64,000 nt of DNA from Mesostigma viride. Its lineage: Eukaryota > Streptophyta > Mesostigmatophyceae > Mesostigmatales > Mesostigmataceae. The notes under the pieces are model-generated. The model had not been told where the DNA came from, searched no databases, and worked only from the letters and a program-made list of their open reading frames with translations. The number at the start of each line of letters is the position of its first letter. Within the stretch, counting starts at the first letter, position 1. The stretch covers positions 2,191,344 through 2,255,343 of the forward strand of contig RPFO01000079.1 of NCBI GenBank assembly GCA_009746045.1, given 5' to 3'. Positions 37,901-48,542 of the stretch are shown here, piece after piece. Position numbers and translations under genes: made by a program.

Positions 37901-39290
37901 GAAACGCAGACCCTTGCTACGCTATGTCTTCGCTGCGACTACGTGAATTCGGCCAAATGGAAAGAACGCAACCGAGGAAACGCATCAGAAAGAGAGCAGG
38001 CACTAGGCCGGTCATCGAAACAAACGACTCACCATCGGCATCGCCAGCGTACGTCCCGTGGCAACAAATCCAGCGTTCATTCCAATATTGTGTGACGACA
38101 ACAGAAACTCGTCGGCCACACCCACGCCTTCCACGAACAGCAAACTGATTTCACTAGGCACCCAATACGTCAAGCAAAGAAGCACGATAACATAATATTT
38201 ACCTAAATCTACAACGACATTCCATTTCCAGGTCCCTAGCTATCGCAGCAGGCCATAGCGCCCCGAACCTCTCCCACGCACGTGACTGCCCACCGACGTC
38301 CAGCCAGATCAGAAACAATTCAAAGGTACGCATCGAAATGGAACATTGAACGCTATAAAAGCAATGCCCACGCATTGTCCATCCCCAATTTTCCAGGCAG
38401 CGTTGACCGCCATCCCCAGCCAGCAGGAAATTAAATTAAGTGCTGTCGCAGCATGTCGCCCCCTCTCCCCCTCGCAGTCCTGGTTCATGCACGTCGATTG
38501 CTTGGGCGCGTCCAGGCGGTCCAGCACCGCGTACTACCCACTTGAAAATCCTCCCAAGTCATTTTTTCCCAGCTTGGGAAATACGGAATCTGGCAGAAAT
38601 TTGTCCAGCAAGCATCGTACTACTCTCCACTGCTCCAACTAAAAATTTGCGTATAATTTTAGAATAAATATCAGTCACATCATGTTCAGACTATAACTTC
38701 GGTCTGAATCGAAAATTGCAACGGAAACGCTCAGTGAAACGGTTTATGAACGAAATGCGGACAACAAAACGGCCGTAACGCCCAAAAATTCACGGTTTCT
38801 AAACATTTTTTGCACGGTTTCGAAACAAAGTCTGAACGATCCGTCGAACTGACGCACTGAACGCTACGAACTTTTAGGACGGCGCCCTCTCGGCCAAGCG
38901 ATGGGCTCAGTAGCCGCAGTTGATCGCCGCAGTCCATGGGATGTTTGATTCGCGATCAAAGAGTTTGACGGCCGCGAAGAAGCCGACATCGTGCCGGGTT
39001 CCGTATTTTTATCTGGCCGCGGCCATTGGCTGGCCTCCCACCTGCCCGCAAAAGTGCTGAACCGGATCTGGACGTAACTGCCGTTTCAGACCCCGTTCAG
39101 ACTTTGTGACAGTCGATCTGCCTAGTTTGCCACTTTTCGGGCAACTCCTCCGATTGGGCGCCACCGCGGATCCCCGGATCGCCCTGACTATCGGCCGCCC
39201 TGCGCTCGCGGTTCTCGTACGGGCCACTTTTCGGGCCTCACGGTTCGCCAAACTTTTGCGTTGGGGTTAATCGTAGTCACTAGAGGGGGA
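34952..39290 (-). mobile_element. Helitron-like unit E, copy 2 (4.34 kb), array end
   Basis: A diverged relative of 24,074-28,149 with the same CTAG terminus and the same 5' start pattern (TCCCCCTCTAGTGACTACGA on minus). The minisatellite has expanded and been reordered (35,545-37,150). The right edge at 39,290 marks the end of the 26.7-kb array; unique sequence (CACGAAACTGG) follows. Confidence 0.6.
35545..37150. repeat. GCATGC-type minisatellite in E copy 2
   Basis: 1.6 kb of degenerate GGCTGGCATGCGTGCGTGGG units. The minus-strand frame 35,468-37,138 (556 aa) is entirely repeat-derived. Confidence 0.9.
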
Positions 39291-39500
39291 CACGAAACTG
39301 GCGCCATGTCTGCTGCGCGCTGGCACCAGGCCCCGGTGCTTGCGTGGCGATCGCCCAATGCCCATGTGGTACGGTCCGTAGTCTTTCGGGTACAGGTAGC
39401 AGTTGTTATGGCGTTCTGAAAACTTACACAGCCCCATTTCCTCCGTCACCTGACCGAGTCTCGAAGCGGCAATCGATATCTATAAAGCGAAGGTGATGGC

Positions 39501-40249
39501 ATGGCGTTTCGTGGAATCACCGATTCCAAACACATGATGAGGCACATAATCGGGTTAACGATTTTGGCCGTTTGTACGGCCAACTTATTTCTTGGTAAGC
39601 TTTAAAAAGACTCTATACGAATGTTGTGATTGTTGATAGATAATGCTTCCGGGGACGAATACTTTGTTAGTTATTCTTGGTCGATCCTAATCCTGCCCTG
39701 ATGACTGTTTCCATTTTCATTCATGTTTACTTTTTACAAATTTTCGTATCTGCAGGCGATTGCGCCGACGTAGCTCCGGGATTCATCTCCATCTCCATGG
39801 TAATGCAAACCTTCCTGTGATCGTTATAGTGCGTCACCCGTTGTCCACGTCGAATCCAAGTTTTCTGTGCTTGCAGCCGGTATTATGCGACCAAAATCTG
39901 ACGGTATCAAGTTCCGTTGTGCAATGTTTCTGCGCAGTCGGATGCCAGCGAGGCACGGGCTAGGAAGTTTGCCGGGGCTTCCCTTGATGGGCGCGCATCT
40001 GGAGTGGCCTCCGATATCAGCGACAAGGAAACTGACGCCATTGCAGAAGATGAAAAGAAGCATAGTGGACGTACGAAGCACAGATCACCACCGCCGCCGT
40101 CCAAGCGTCACGCAAGCCCACCGCCCCAGCCTGAAATACCTCCGTCACCATCTCCCCCTTCGCCGGCATCCGCGGCTTCTGGCATAATCACCAGCACTGC
40201 TGCGCTTGCAGCCGTTGCCGCCGGTCTTCTGGGTCTCTTCATCCTTTGA
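39501..40249 (+). CDS. Small secreted Pro-rich protein, probably GPI-anchored
   Basis: Three exons fit one frame: 39,501-39,594, 39,756-39,799 and 39,938-40,249, giving 149 aa. Introns start GTAAGC and GTAATG and end TGCAG and CGCAG. The N-terminus (MMRHIIGLTILAVCTANLFL, after 11 residues) is a signal peptide. The mature part starts near GDCADVAPGF, then has a charged stretch (ISDKETDAIAEDEKKHSG) and a proline-rich block (SPPPPSK, PPSPSPPSP) like algal hydroxyproline-rich wall proteins. The last 25 residues, SGIITSTAALAAVAAGLLGL plus FIL, are hydrophobic with small residues before them, as in GPI-attachment or single-TM tails. The second intron could instead end at 39,876, but that choice hits a stop after 29 codons, so 39,938 is preferred. 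A TATAAA lies at 39,481. It probably acts at the cell surface; family unknown. Confidence 0.6.
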
Positions 40250-41261
40250 CATTACTCGCCAGTCATGGCTGACTACCAGTCTTCAGTAGAGCCAACATCG
40301 ACTGGCCCTGAACAATTGCATGCACTATACCCGGTGCCTTCGGTCTGAGTGTACAAACATGTCACTGGGCAATGCGGCTAGCATTCTTGTCCCGAGCCTT
40401 ATGTACCGTTTGATGTAAATACCCTGCCTTACGACGTACCTTCCTACAATTCAATTAGTTTTTTTCTTAATGACCATGTGTGTCTGCCACGTAAGGAAGG
40501 CATTCTCCGTCCAGGATGTGCATGGCCAGTTACATTCTTTTGTTCATCGGACATCGAGGGTCGAGAAAATCAAAGCAACAAGCTTGACGTCGCCGCAAAA
40601 ATCCATGCAACGTGACGCCTGCGATATCTGTAGCCTCTGCTCCTCACACACACCCTGTGCTACACCTCTCGTACACGCCCTACTTGTCAACAGTAGCTTA
40701 CTGGAACTCGGTTCATCCACCACCTGGTCAGCCACTTTGTGTTCGCCGCTATCTCTCCACATGCAGATCCCCCTACACTCAGCCATGCGGCTTCCGCGAT
40801 CGTCGCGCCTTTCATCTCCGACAACTTCCCTAATTCTCAGGCAATGTTGGGCCGCCATGCGTGCAGTCCTGAATAGTTGTCTCACTTAATTTAGCGGCAC
40901 GCTATCTAAAGGAATAGTTGTCTCGGAGAAAAAAAACAAACAATATGCCAGTGATGCCACAAAGCATTCTGCATTTCCATCCGGAAAAGTTATTCTCAGT
41001 GAGACAAATAGTATATCATATGTGACATCGTGCAGCCCGTGTCCCAAAACAATCTTCTGTGGTTCTTGTTTCTTCTGCTACCCGATCGCGAACATACACT
41101 GAACAGCCACCCTAAGTTCTTCCCCACTGTTAATGGGGAAAATATTCATTAAATACGTGCTCCCTTTCAGGAGTCACGGAGTATTAACCTGAATGGATGG
41201 ATGGGTCATGCATCGGCAATCAATTCTGCACCAGTACTATATCAAGTGAGACAACTATTCC
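40250..41261. other. Non-coding interval with a 23-bp inverted pair
   Basis: No supported gene. GAATAGTTGTCTCACTT at about 40,870 and its complement at about 41,244-41,262 bracket a 400-bp segment; a third partial copy is at 40,910. A diverged LINE/SINE-type tail (CGTGCTCCCTTTCAGGAGTC, about 41,155) lies inside. The pair may mark a small MITE, but target duplications are not clear. Confidence 0.45.
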
Positions 41262-41535
41262 TGGCACCTTTTGGGATGACCTGCTCAAGAGCGGCCAGGC
41301 CACCTCTACCACTACCGCCATCACCACCAAGCTCCAGTAGCTCATGGAGCTAGGACAAGCGTCGCGAGACCGCTGACCGCGACCGTCGCCGCTGTTGGGT
41401 CATCCTGAGGCGCTTCGACAAGCAGCCGGGGGAGACCCTAGACTCCCTTGTCGACGAGCTGAAGAACCAGCTCGCATGGAGCTGCCTGCGAAAATATGCC
41501 GAGCTGAGCTATGGCTGCCGAGAATGCTCATAACT
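41262..41535 (+). pseudogene. LINE ORF1 fragment
   Basis: It reads, with stops, WDDLLKSGQATSTTTAITTK and later ETLDSLVDELKNQLA. This corresponds to WADMLKQHTTSTTSAVAAQL in the ORF1 unit at 10,028-11,402 and to the SLADELKDQLLTLMGL stretch on the minus strand near 42,470. It is truncated at both ends. Confidence 0.65.
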
Positions 41536-41599
41536 TTCGACTCAGGCCATGAAATTTAGTCAGATTGGTTGCATTCGACTTGTCTTTTGATGACGAACA

Positions 41600-41850
41600 C
41601 GCTGGTATAATTTCTTACCGCTCTTATATAAGCTGGGGTTCGAGCCCGGTTTGGACATCCTTAACGAGCGCGAACACGGCGGCGTTAATTAATTAATTAA
41701 ACACGTGCTCCCGTTGGGGAGTCACGGAGCACCGAAGTGCTTTTAATCCCTGTGTGTGCACAACAGGGGAAAGGGCAGAGACCCCCAGTCTCCTTCATGC
41801 CAAAGGCATGCCACAGCTGCATTCGCGGGCGCGCTAGCTAAACGGACACG
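41600..41850 (-). repeat. SINE-like repeat with hairpin and (TTAA)n
   Basis: Inverted relative to 63,655-63,930. The two copies share the block containing GTGCTCCGTGACTCCCCAAC, GGGAGCACGT, the (TTAA)n tract, and sequence on both sides of it, including TTACCGCTCTTATA and GGGTTCGAGCCC. The last resembles a tRNA B box, so a tRNA-derived SINE is possible but not shown. Confidence 0.5.
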
Positions 41851-42119
41851 CTAACGATCCGGCAATCTGTGGGTGCAATAAGACCCATGTACGTGAGCAT
41901 ATCATAACAAGGAGCGTGGGCAAGTAATTTGATCGAAGCCAGGACGTAGCATGGCTGTACAAGGACTAAGCTAAGGCTATGGCTGGTTGTGTACCGTGCG
42001 TTAGCGGGGCACGTGACTAGGTATGGTGGCACAGGCCGCACAGCTAGGCAAACATTCTAAGCATGGCTGCCATGGCGGCAGTGACTACCAATGAAGTCAA
42101 GCTAGGGCTACAAGCTATT

Positions 42120-42660
42120 CTAGCCCGCTGGGGGCGTCCACATCTTGTGGTTGATCATCAGGTCCCCGCCCCTCCAGTACACCTTGGGCTAATCTGGGGG
42201 TCCTGCTTGTGGCGGAGGTATTCAGGCCACAGGTCATGTCGCTGCTGCTGCTGAGCGGGGGTCAGGTCGTCGTCCAGCGTCCAGGTGAGGTCGTGCAACC
42301 GCTTGCGACGAGAGAGGAACCGCTGCTTGTCCTCACGGGAGGCGGGAAGGTGAGCAGGACTGGTGGGGGAGCCGCCTTGTCCCGTGAGTGGGGAAGGCGG
42401 TGGCACCCACGCAGTTCTACCTCACCTACCAGGCCCATGAGGGTAAGGAGCTGGTCCTTAAGCTCGTCGGCAAGGGAGGTTGACGCCTCTCACCTGGCTT
42501 CTGGGGGAAACGACGCAGCACCACCGGCCGGCAGTCGCGGCGGGCGCGGTCGGTGGCCTCCCGTTGTTGAGCCTGGCGGAGGTCTTCAAGCTCCTGGAGC
42601 TTCGTAGCGATGGCGTCGGTGGTGGAGGCGGTCGCTGACCGCAGCAGGTCCGCATAGGCG
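42120..42660 (-). pseudogene. LINE ORF1 fragment (inverted)
   Basis: Minus-strand frames include AYADLLRSATASTTDAIATK, LQELEDLRQAQQREATDRAR, then DELKDQLLTLMGLVGEVELR and REDKQRFLSRRKRLHDLTWT with LDDDLTPAQQQQRHDLWPEY. This is the ORF1 C-terminal domain as at 10,858-11,402. Frames change at least twice. It points opposite to the RT fragment that follows, so the two are not one intact LINE copy. Confidence 0.7.
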
Positions 42661-42689
42661 TTGCATGTCCCCGGCTGGCGGCTATACCC

Positions 42690-43440
42690 GGCCTGTCCGA
42701 CCTGATTTATGCCGATGACACGGCACCCTAATCGCGCGCCCCGAGCACATTCAGACCTGGCTGGACTGTCTGGGCTTGGAGGTGAGGGCTGTGGGGTTGG
42801 AGATTAGCTGCATGTAAAAAAAAACTGAGGCGATGGTGACTGGGGCTTCCAGTCGCCTGCCTCTGCCGCGGCTAGCTGCTAGACGGGACGGATCGCGAGG
42901 TCCCGTTCCGCGATCGCTTCAAACTGCATGCTGGGGAGCATGCTCCCCGACACCGCAGACGATGTGGACACCCGCATCGGCCTGGCCTGGGCTAGGCATG
43001 CATCGTTCGCTCAAAACTTTCTGGTGTTCGAAGGCCCTCGGCGAGCACCGCAAGCGCATGCTCCTAGCTCAAGGTCCTGGTCCTCACAGTGCTCACCTAT
43101 GGTGCCGAGGCATGGTGGACGCTCACGGACACGCTGGCCGCCAAGCTAGACGGCACGGTTACCATGCAGGATTGTCCGTCAGGCCCTGATGAATGTATGT
43201 AGGGGTTTCCACGCATATGTAGATCTTTAGAGTCTTTATTTGTACCAGGGCATGCCGGCTCCTGGATGACCTACTGGTCCCAGCCCAGTTTGAATATACC
43301 GCATCCACTCTCTCTCCCGTCTTTGGACTGCCATGCAGAACAAGGCGCGGTGGCAGAAGATTGTCAAGGCTCACACGCCCGACCCTGCTGTGGGCAAGCC
43401 ACCTCCCCCCATTGAAGAGGAGGAGGCGTTTTGATGAGTA
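42690..43440 (+). pseudogene. LINE reverse-transcriptase fragment
   Basis: It reads SDLIYADDT at about 42,700, the YADD catalytic box, then blocks matching DVDTRIGLAWARHA and LTYGAEAWWTL, and a terminal piece around 43,330 resembling the MQNKARWQKIV tail. It is closely related to 8140-8575 and to the LINE split by the pogo transposon. Several stops and shifts. Confidence 0.7.
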
Positions 43441-43660
43441 GGGTACGTAGTTAGGATTTTTCTAGACTAGATAGATTATTAGCGTTAGGATAGTCAGATT
43501 ACGCGGCTCTCCCCACTCCACCAGACCACCACCCATCCAGGAATATGTGCTACATGATCTCCCAACCAGTGTGAGATCATACGCCGTATGATACGGTATA
43601 ATACGGTATAATACGTAATACGCTGGCTTTTAGCGTATAATTTTTCATACGTAATACGTT

Positions 43661-44450
43661 TTAGCGCATAATGACGTATAATACCGTGTTTTCCGCGTTT
43701 TTTTTACGTTTTGCGCGGCTAGGATGCCAGAACGACAGGGCAACGATTTGAAGCCACAGATTTCGTATCTCTACTAAGTACTGACCCGTCTGAACTTTCA
43801 CAATTCGACGCGATCTTATTTTGACATTGTGGTGCACAGTGCGCGCACCGTGCGGAGGTGGCCATGGCGACGTGCGTTCCGTTAAAATATGGCTAATCCG
43901 GCGGGCGACAGGCGAAAAAATTAAGCCGATGGTTAAAAGTGATGTTCTATTATGATGTTTCATAGCAAGATCTGCACTATTTGCAAATTCGCTGCCTTTG
44001 TTGGTACAGATTTGCACGGGGGTCTCATCCAACGTCAATTTGGCCGCGATGAATAATCTAGCATGTGTGCCTGCGACAGTAGAACTCGACATTCGTGGGT
44101 TATTTTGATGCAGCAAGAGCCGTTTAGTAACGGACACCGTGAAAATAACCTAAGCATCTTCGATCTGCGGCCATTTCCTGTCATTTCTAAAATGATTTCG
44201 TTCAGGCCTGCGCGATCCGCGGTTAATCCATCCATGGCTGGCTGGCTGGCTTTTCTTGCGCGCCTGGGTAGGAAATAATGCCGGCCGTGGTACGTTGATT
44301 TGCCGCATGTCACCGCCCAGTCTGTTTGCGCTCTTAATGAACCTGGCATGAAACTTTTTGCGCCGTTTCTGGGTTTTTCTTGCTATTTTGTTCTCCACTT
44401 GTTGCAGTTGTGCTATCAGATTTTCCGCAGCTTTCAATGGTTTTCCTTAC
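43661..44450 (-). pseudogene. Unidentified coding relic, copy 1
   Basis: Minus-strand frames read STYHGRHYFLPRRARKAS and KAAENLIAQLQQVENKIARK. The same features, TYHNGHLFVPRRTRKA and an N-terminal basic or helical stretch, recur at 48,870-49,530. Nucleotide similarity extends through GGTGGCCATGGCGAC/GAAGTGGCCATGGTGAC. Not recognised; both copies are frame-broken. Confidence 0.4.
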
Positions 44451-44694
44451 GCTGCGTATGCCATGCTGCCTAAAGCTACCCAGAATTGATCGGGCAGTTA
44501 TCTGGCTTTGCTACGCTTCCTGTATGGAGGTTTTCACACGGTAGACATTCTATATTGCGTAGTCAAGGACCCTAGCTGCCTGGGAGCGGCATCACCGTTG
44601 CAAGGAGCAGCTGGCGAGCTCATAGACGCCTGTCATGCTCTTCAGCCTGCTGGAAAACAAGGTTGTTGTATGGAAGGTGAGAATATGTGAGTTA

Positions 44695-44795
44695 CTTATC
44701 ACATCCCCACCTGTTTAGCCTCCGTGGTTCCCCAACGGGGACACGAGATTAATTAATATTAATTATTTAATTCAGTTAATTAATTAATTAATGCA
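44695..44795 (+). repeat. Diverged hairpin plus (TTAA)n tail
   Basis: CCGTGGTTCCCCAACGGGGA, then CACGAG and (TTAA)n, a variant of the tail at 50,513-50,590 (opposite strand) and 63,655-63,813. It is probably a 5'-truncated retroposed copy inside the hAT element. Confidence 0.55.
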
Positions 44796-44935
44796 CACCA
44801 CGAGTCACACACCTGTAGTCACATGCAGCTCAGTATATTCACATAGCATCGCACCATGCAAACATACTACATGCATTAATTGTATACTACTGTAGTATTT
44901 GCGTGCATGCACAGCCACATATATATATTAAATCG

Positions 44936-45310
44936 TGTGGTGCCCTTTGTCCTGGAGGAGTTTGGGGCCATGGGGCCCCTGACCTCCGCCTTCTTCAAGG
45001 AGTGTTGCCGGCTCCGGGAGGACCGGCTGGACCTGGAGGGCCAGCGGGCCCCATGGTCGGCGCGGACCTGGACGTCATATTGGCGTCAGCGCTTGTCGGT
45101 GGCGCTGACTCGGGCCATGGCGGACATCATGCTCCGCCGTACGCGGGCTGATTTTGCGGTGCAGCAGGGCTATTAGGTTCCTCCCGTTAGGCGTTTCCAT
45201 TGGTCTTATCGTAGTATAGAGCTTTGACATGGCTCTGTATATAGGTTTATAGCTGGGCGTTTGCTTTGGTTTGAGTGATTTCACTCTGCTGTAAGTAATT
45301 ATATTTTTAA
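44936..45310 (+). mobile_element. R2-like LINE, 5'-truncated copy (plus strand)
   Basis: It encodes only the last 79 residues of the LINE ORF (VVPFVLEEFGAMGPLTSAFF ... RADFAVQQGY) and the 3' UTR ending in TTTTTAATATATATATT. It is virtually identical to the minus-strand copy that starts at about 45,385, so the two form an almost perfect inverted repeat of about 375 bp, tail to tail. Confidence 0.85.
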
Positions 45311-45384
45311 TATATATATTAAAATATATAATTACTTGCATCAAAGTGAAGGCACCCAAGTAAACATAACCAATATAAAGCCAC

Positions 45385-48300
45385 ATATATATTAAAAATA
45401 TAATTACTTACAGCAGAGTGAAATCACTCAAACCAAAGCAAACGCCCAGCTATAAACCTATATACAGAGCCATGTCAAAGCTCTATACTACGATAAGACC
45501 AATGGAAACGCCTAACGGGAGGAACCTAATAGCCCTGCTGCACCGCAAAATCAGCCCGCGTACGGCGGAGCATGATGTCCGCCATGGCCCGAGTCAGCGC
45601 CACCGACAAGCGCTGACGCCAATATGACGTCCAGGTCCGCGCCGACCATGGGGCCCGCTGGCCCTCCAGGTCCAGCCGGTCCTCCCGGAGCCGGCAACAC
45701 TCCTTGAAGAAGGCGGAGGTCAGGGGCCCCATGGCCCCAAACTCCTCCAGGACAAAGGGCACCACACGATGGTGCCCGACGTCGCCGTAGGCCAGGAGCT
45801 TGGCCCGCTCCGCCCGGTCCGCCGTGTAACCTGCCGTGAGGGAGGCCCCAGCCACGTGGCTAAGAGCCAAGGGCCGCGCCACCGAAACGTCAATAAGCAG
45901 ATGCCGGCCACCCCCCTCAAAGTCCAGCACCACGATGTCAGGCCGGTGGTTGGGGGAATAGAAGGCAGCGCCATCCGCATCCTCGGACCGGATGTTCGCG
46001 TGGGGGAAAACCGACCGAATCATGGCGAGCACCACCGTCAGGAGGACAGTGTGCAAATACAAATACCAATTCTGATTCTGTTGGCCCCCCATGCAGGCAA
46101 GGTAGTGAGTCCCCGTGGGATCCAGCGGCTGCCCACAGCTACCACAAGGCCGCCCGGCCGGAACAAGAGGCTGCGGGGCAAATAGCTGGTGCCGGAGCGC
46201 CACCGAGTAGTGGCTGGGAGCCAAGGCGAATGGGGGGGCCATGGGAAGAGCACGAAGGTACGCCGAGCCCACACTCCGCAAGGAAAGCGAGAACAGCCAC
46301 GCACGTCCCTGGGCGTTGAGGTCCGCGAAAAGAGCAATCCAATCAGCCGTGTGCAGAATACCCGCGTAGGTTTTCTGGTGTTTATCGATGACGCGAGCAG
46401 GGAATGCGGCGGGAGATTGAACGGAGGCGACCGAGGGAGTGCCGCGAGGGAGGTGGCGCTGTACCGCCTGAGCGGCACGGACGGGAGAACAGGCCTGCTG
46501 GATCTCAGCATAGGCCTCCTGGATGGCGGTGACGAAGGGCAAAGGGCTGCTGGGGTCCAGGAGGTCAGGCGCTGCCGTTGCCAAAAGGGGCAGGAGCCGG
46601 CAGCTTTCCGCCCACGACTGAGCGACGGAGCCCAAAAAGGCTGCTGGGGCCAGCCGGGCGGCACGAGTCAGACCGCAGCCACCCATCCGTGCAGGCAGGG
46701 AGGCAATGCGAATAGCATGTGGCGGGAGGTCGGGGCCCGGGACCAGCTGCGCCAAGGCCGACTGGATGCGTTCGTCGTGGCCCTCGGCGGCCAGCCGGAC
46801 CTGAGACGGAAGAGCGCCCCGGAGCCAGTGAACGACGCGAGGGTGAGCGCAAAACCACAGAAGCAGACCCTTGGTCTGCGAATCATGAAGGCGCGCAATC
46901 AAGGGCAGTACCTCAGTGCGTGCCTCGAGGGCGGCCCGCAGAGCATCGATGACAAACGCGGGGTCGCCAACCGGAACGCCGAGGACATCCAACCCATGGA
47001 GGCGCTCGTCCCGGCCCAAGAGCTGGGGCGGAAAGCCGGAGCAATCACCTTGGGGCGAGTACACCGCGCACTTGGCAAGGGTCAACTGGAGGTTGATGTC
47101 GGCCACCGCGGTCTGCAGTGCCAGCAGAGCCGCGGTGGTGTCCGGCACAGGGCCCAGCAGGTAGATATCATCCAAGTAGGCCTGAATAGCGACCGCCGGG
47201 TGGGCAGCATGGACCGCTTGGAGGCAACCCTGGAGGGGGGCGGCAAAGTACAGGGGTCCCAGGGGGTCCCCTTGCTGGGTGCCCGACCGCGACAGCAGGC
47301 CGCCGCGAGTGCCGTCCTCCATGATGTGAACCAGTTGGCCGGGCTGGCCGTAGCACACGGCTGTCCAAGCGTACAAGTCCTCGAAGGACTCCATGACGGC
47401 CGCAAACATGCTGGCGCGGGACAGACTGTTGAACGCGTTGTGGCAGTCGACCTTGACGACAGCGTGGGTGGGGTGGGCCTCGAGGTAGGCCTGCACCGAA
47501 TGGATGAGGATATCCGCCCCGCCTGGAGTCGTCACCCCCAGCTGGGCCGCCACCGAGGTCTCACCCGCTGCGAGGGGCGGGCAGAAAAAGGCACGGAGCT
47601 CGGGCGCCTTTTGGCGGCAGATCACTTTGCCCACGAGCTTGCGGAGCACCTCACCGCAGGCGATCGGGCGCACCTTGCCCTCGGGGGGGGCAAGACACCC
47701 TTGAGCAGAGCGAGGAGGCGAGCGCCCGCTAACCACTCGCGCGCAGCGGGAGGAACGCGACCAGCCGCCAGGTCAATGAGGGTGTCAAAGAGAATGTCCT
47801 CGCCCCCATGCCCCACCAGGACCTCCAAGTGCTCGTAGCGCCAGCCCGACGGCCCGGTAGAGGAAGCCCGCGGGACCTCACGCATCACCTCCAGGAAGCA
47901 GTCGCGGTCCAGCCGGAGGGGGGCCGGCAGGGGGTCCGGCACGGGCAGCTGGAATCCGGGCTCCGCAGGGTGAAGAGCCTCCAAGGCCGCCAGGGTAGCC
48001 GCATTGGCGGGGGCGAGCTTGGCCATTTCCAAGCGGGTCATGGCCCGGCTGAGCTGCCCCTCGCGGACGAGGCGGATGACGTCGGCGGCCACCCGCTCGA
48101 AGTTGACCTCCCCCGACAGCCGGGCCGTGCGCGGGGGCGGCACGCCAAACAGCCCCTCCCAGTCCCCCTGCAGAAAGCGTCGGCAACGGGCAATAACCGC
48201 ACCCTGGAGGCCGCGCACACCACGCCCGAGAGGGGTGAGGAGCAGGCGGGGGGTCACCATGTGCAGTTTAAAGCCCAGCGGGTCGTCCGGAGCGGCGTGC

Positions 48301-48525
48301 ATGCGCCGGAGAGAAACGATTGCACATTGCGCGAAAAGGCTACGCGCGCGGTGGGGGAGGTCGGTCAGGGTAGACGTCGGGTTGATGGCGCATGCATCCC
48401 AGGGGACCGTGTCAAGCCAACGCCAACTGGCCGAGTAGTCGGGCGGCGGGGGCTGGGAGCCGGGGGGAGCCGAGGCGGGAGGGGGGGAGGGGGCCGGGAC
48501 TGCTGGCCGGTTGAGGGGCCACATA
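45385..48525 (-). mobile_element. R2-like LINE, long copy (minus strand)
   Basis: 3.1 kb, with the same 3' UTR as the plus-strand copy. The 5' edge lies near 48,525, where the protein starts abruptly beside a TATATACACATACACAC tract. The N-terminal DNA-binding region expected for R2-type LINEs is missing, so this is a 5' truncation. Confidence 0.8.
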
Positions 48526-48542
48526 TATACACATACACACAA
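45526..48542 (-). CDS. LINE reverse transcriptase with RLE-type endonuclease
   Basis: Two overlapping frames, 47,622-48,542 and 45,526-47,736, form one ORF2-like sequence of about 1000 aa; the change falls at a run of eight Gs (47,683-47,690). Reverse-transcriptase boxes in order: STGPSGWRYEHLEVL, VRPIACGEVLRKLVGK, VVKVDCHNAFNSLSR, GTQQGDPLGPLYFA, and AYLDDIYLLG with the YxDD catalytic pair near 47,170. The C-terminal part has a CCHC knuckle, CGSCG...GTHYLAC, and then HRPDIVVLDF...HLLIDVSV, the PD...D pattern of the restriction-like endonuclease of R2, NeSL and Dualen/RandI LINEs. Such enzymes nick a target site and prime reverse transcription from it. The clade cannot be fixed without a tree. 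Apart from the G-run shift the copy looks young. Confidence 0.85.

Noticed and set aside
40470-40889. 139-aa plus and 113-aa minus frames
   Set aside because: Overlapping on both strands, composition unlike a gene, and next to an inverted-repeat pair.
46189-47838. 549-aa plus-strand open frame
   Set aside because: It is antisense to the LINE reverse transcriptase, which has clear RT and endonuclease motifs; the plus frame is a GC-rich shadow.
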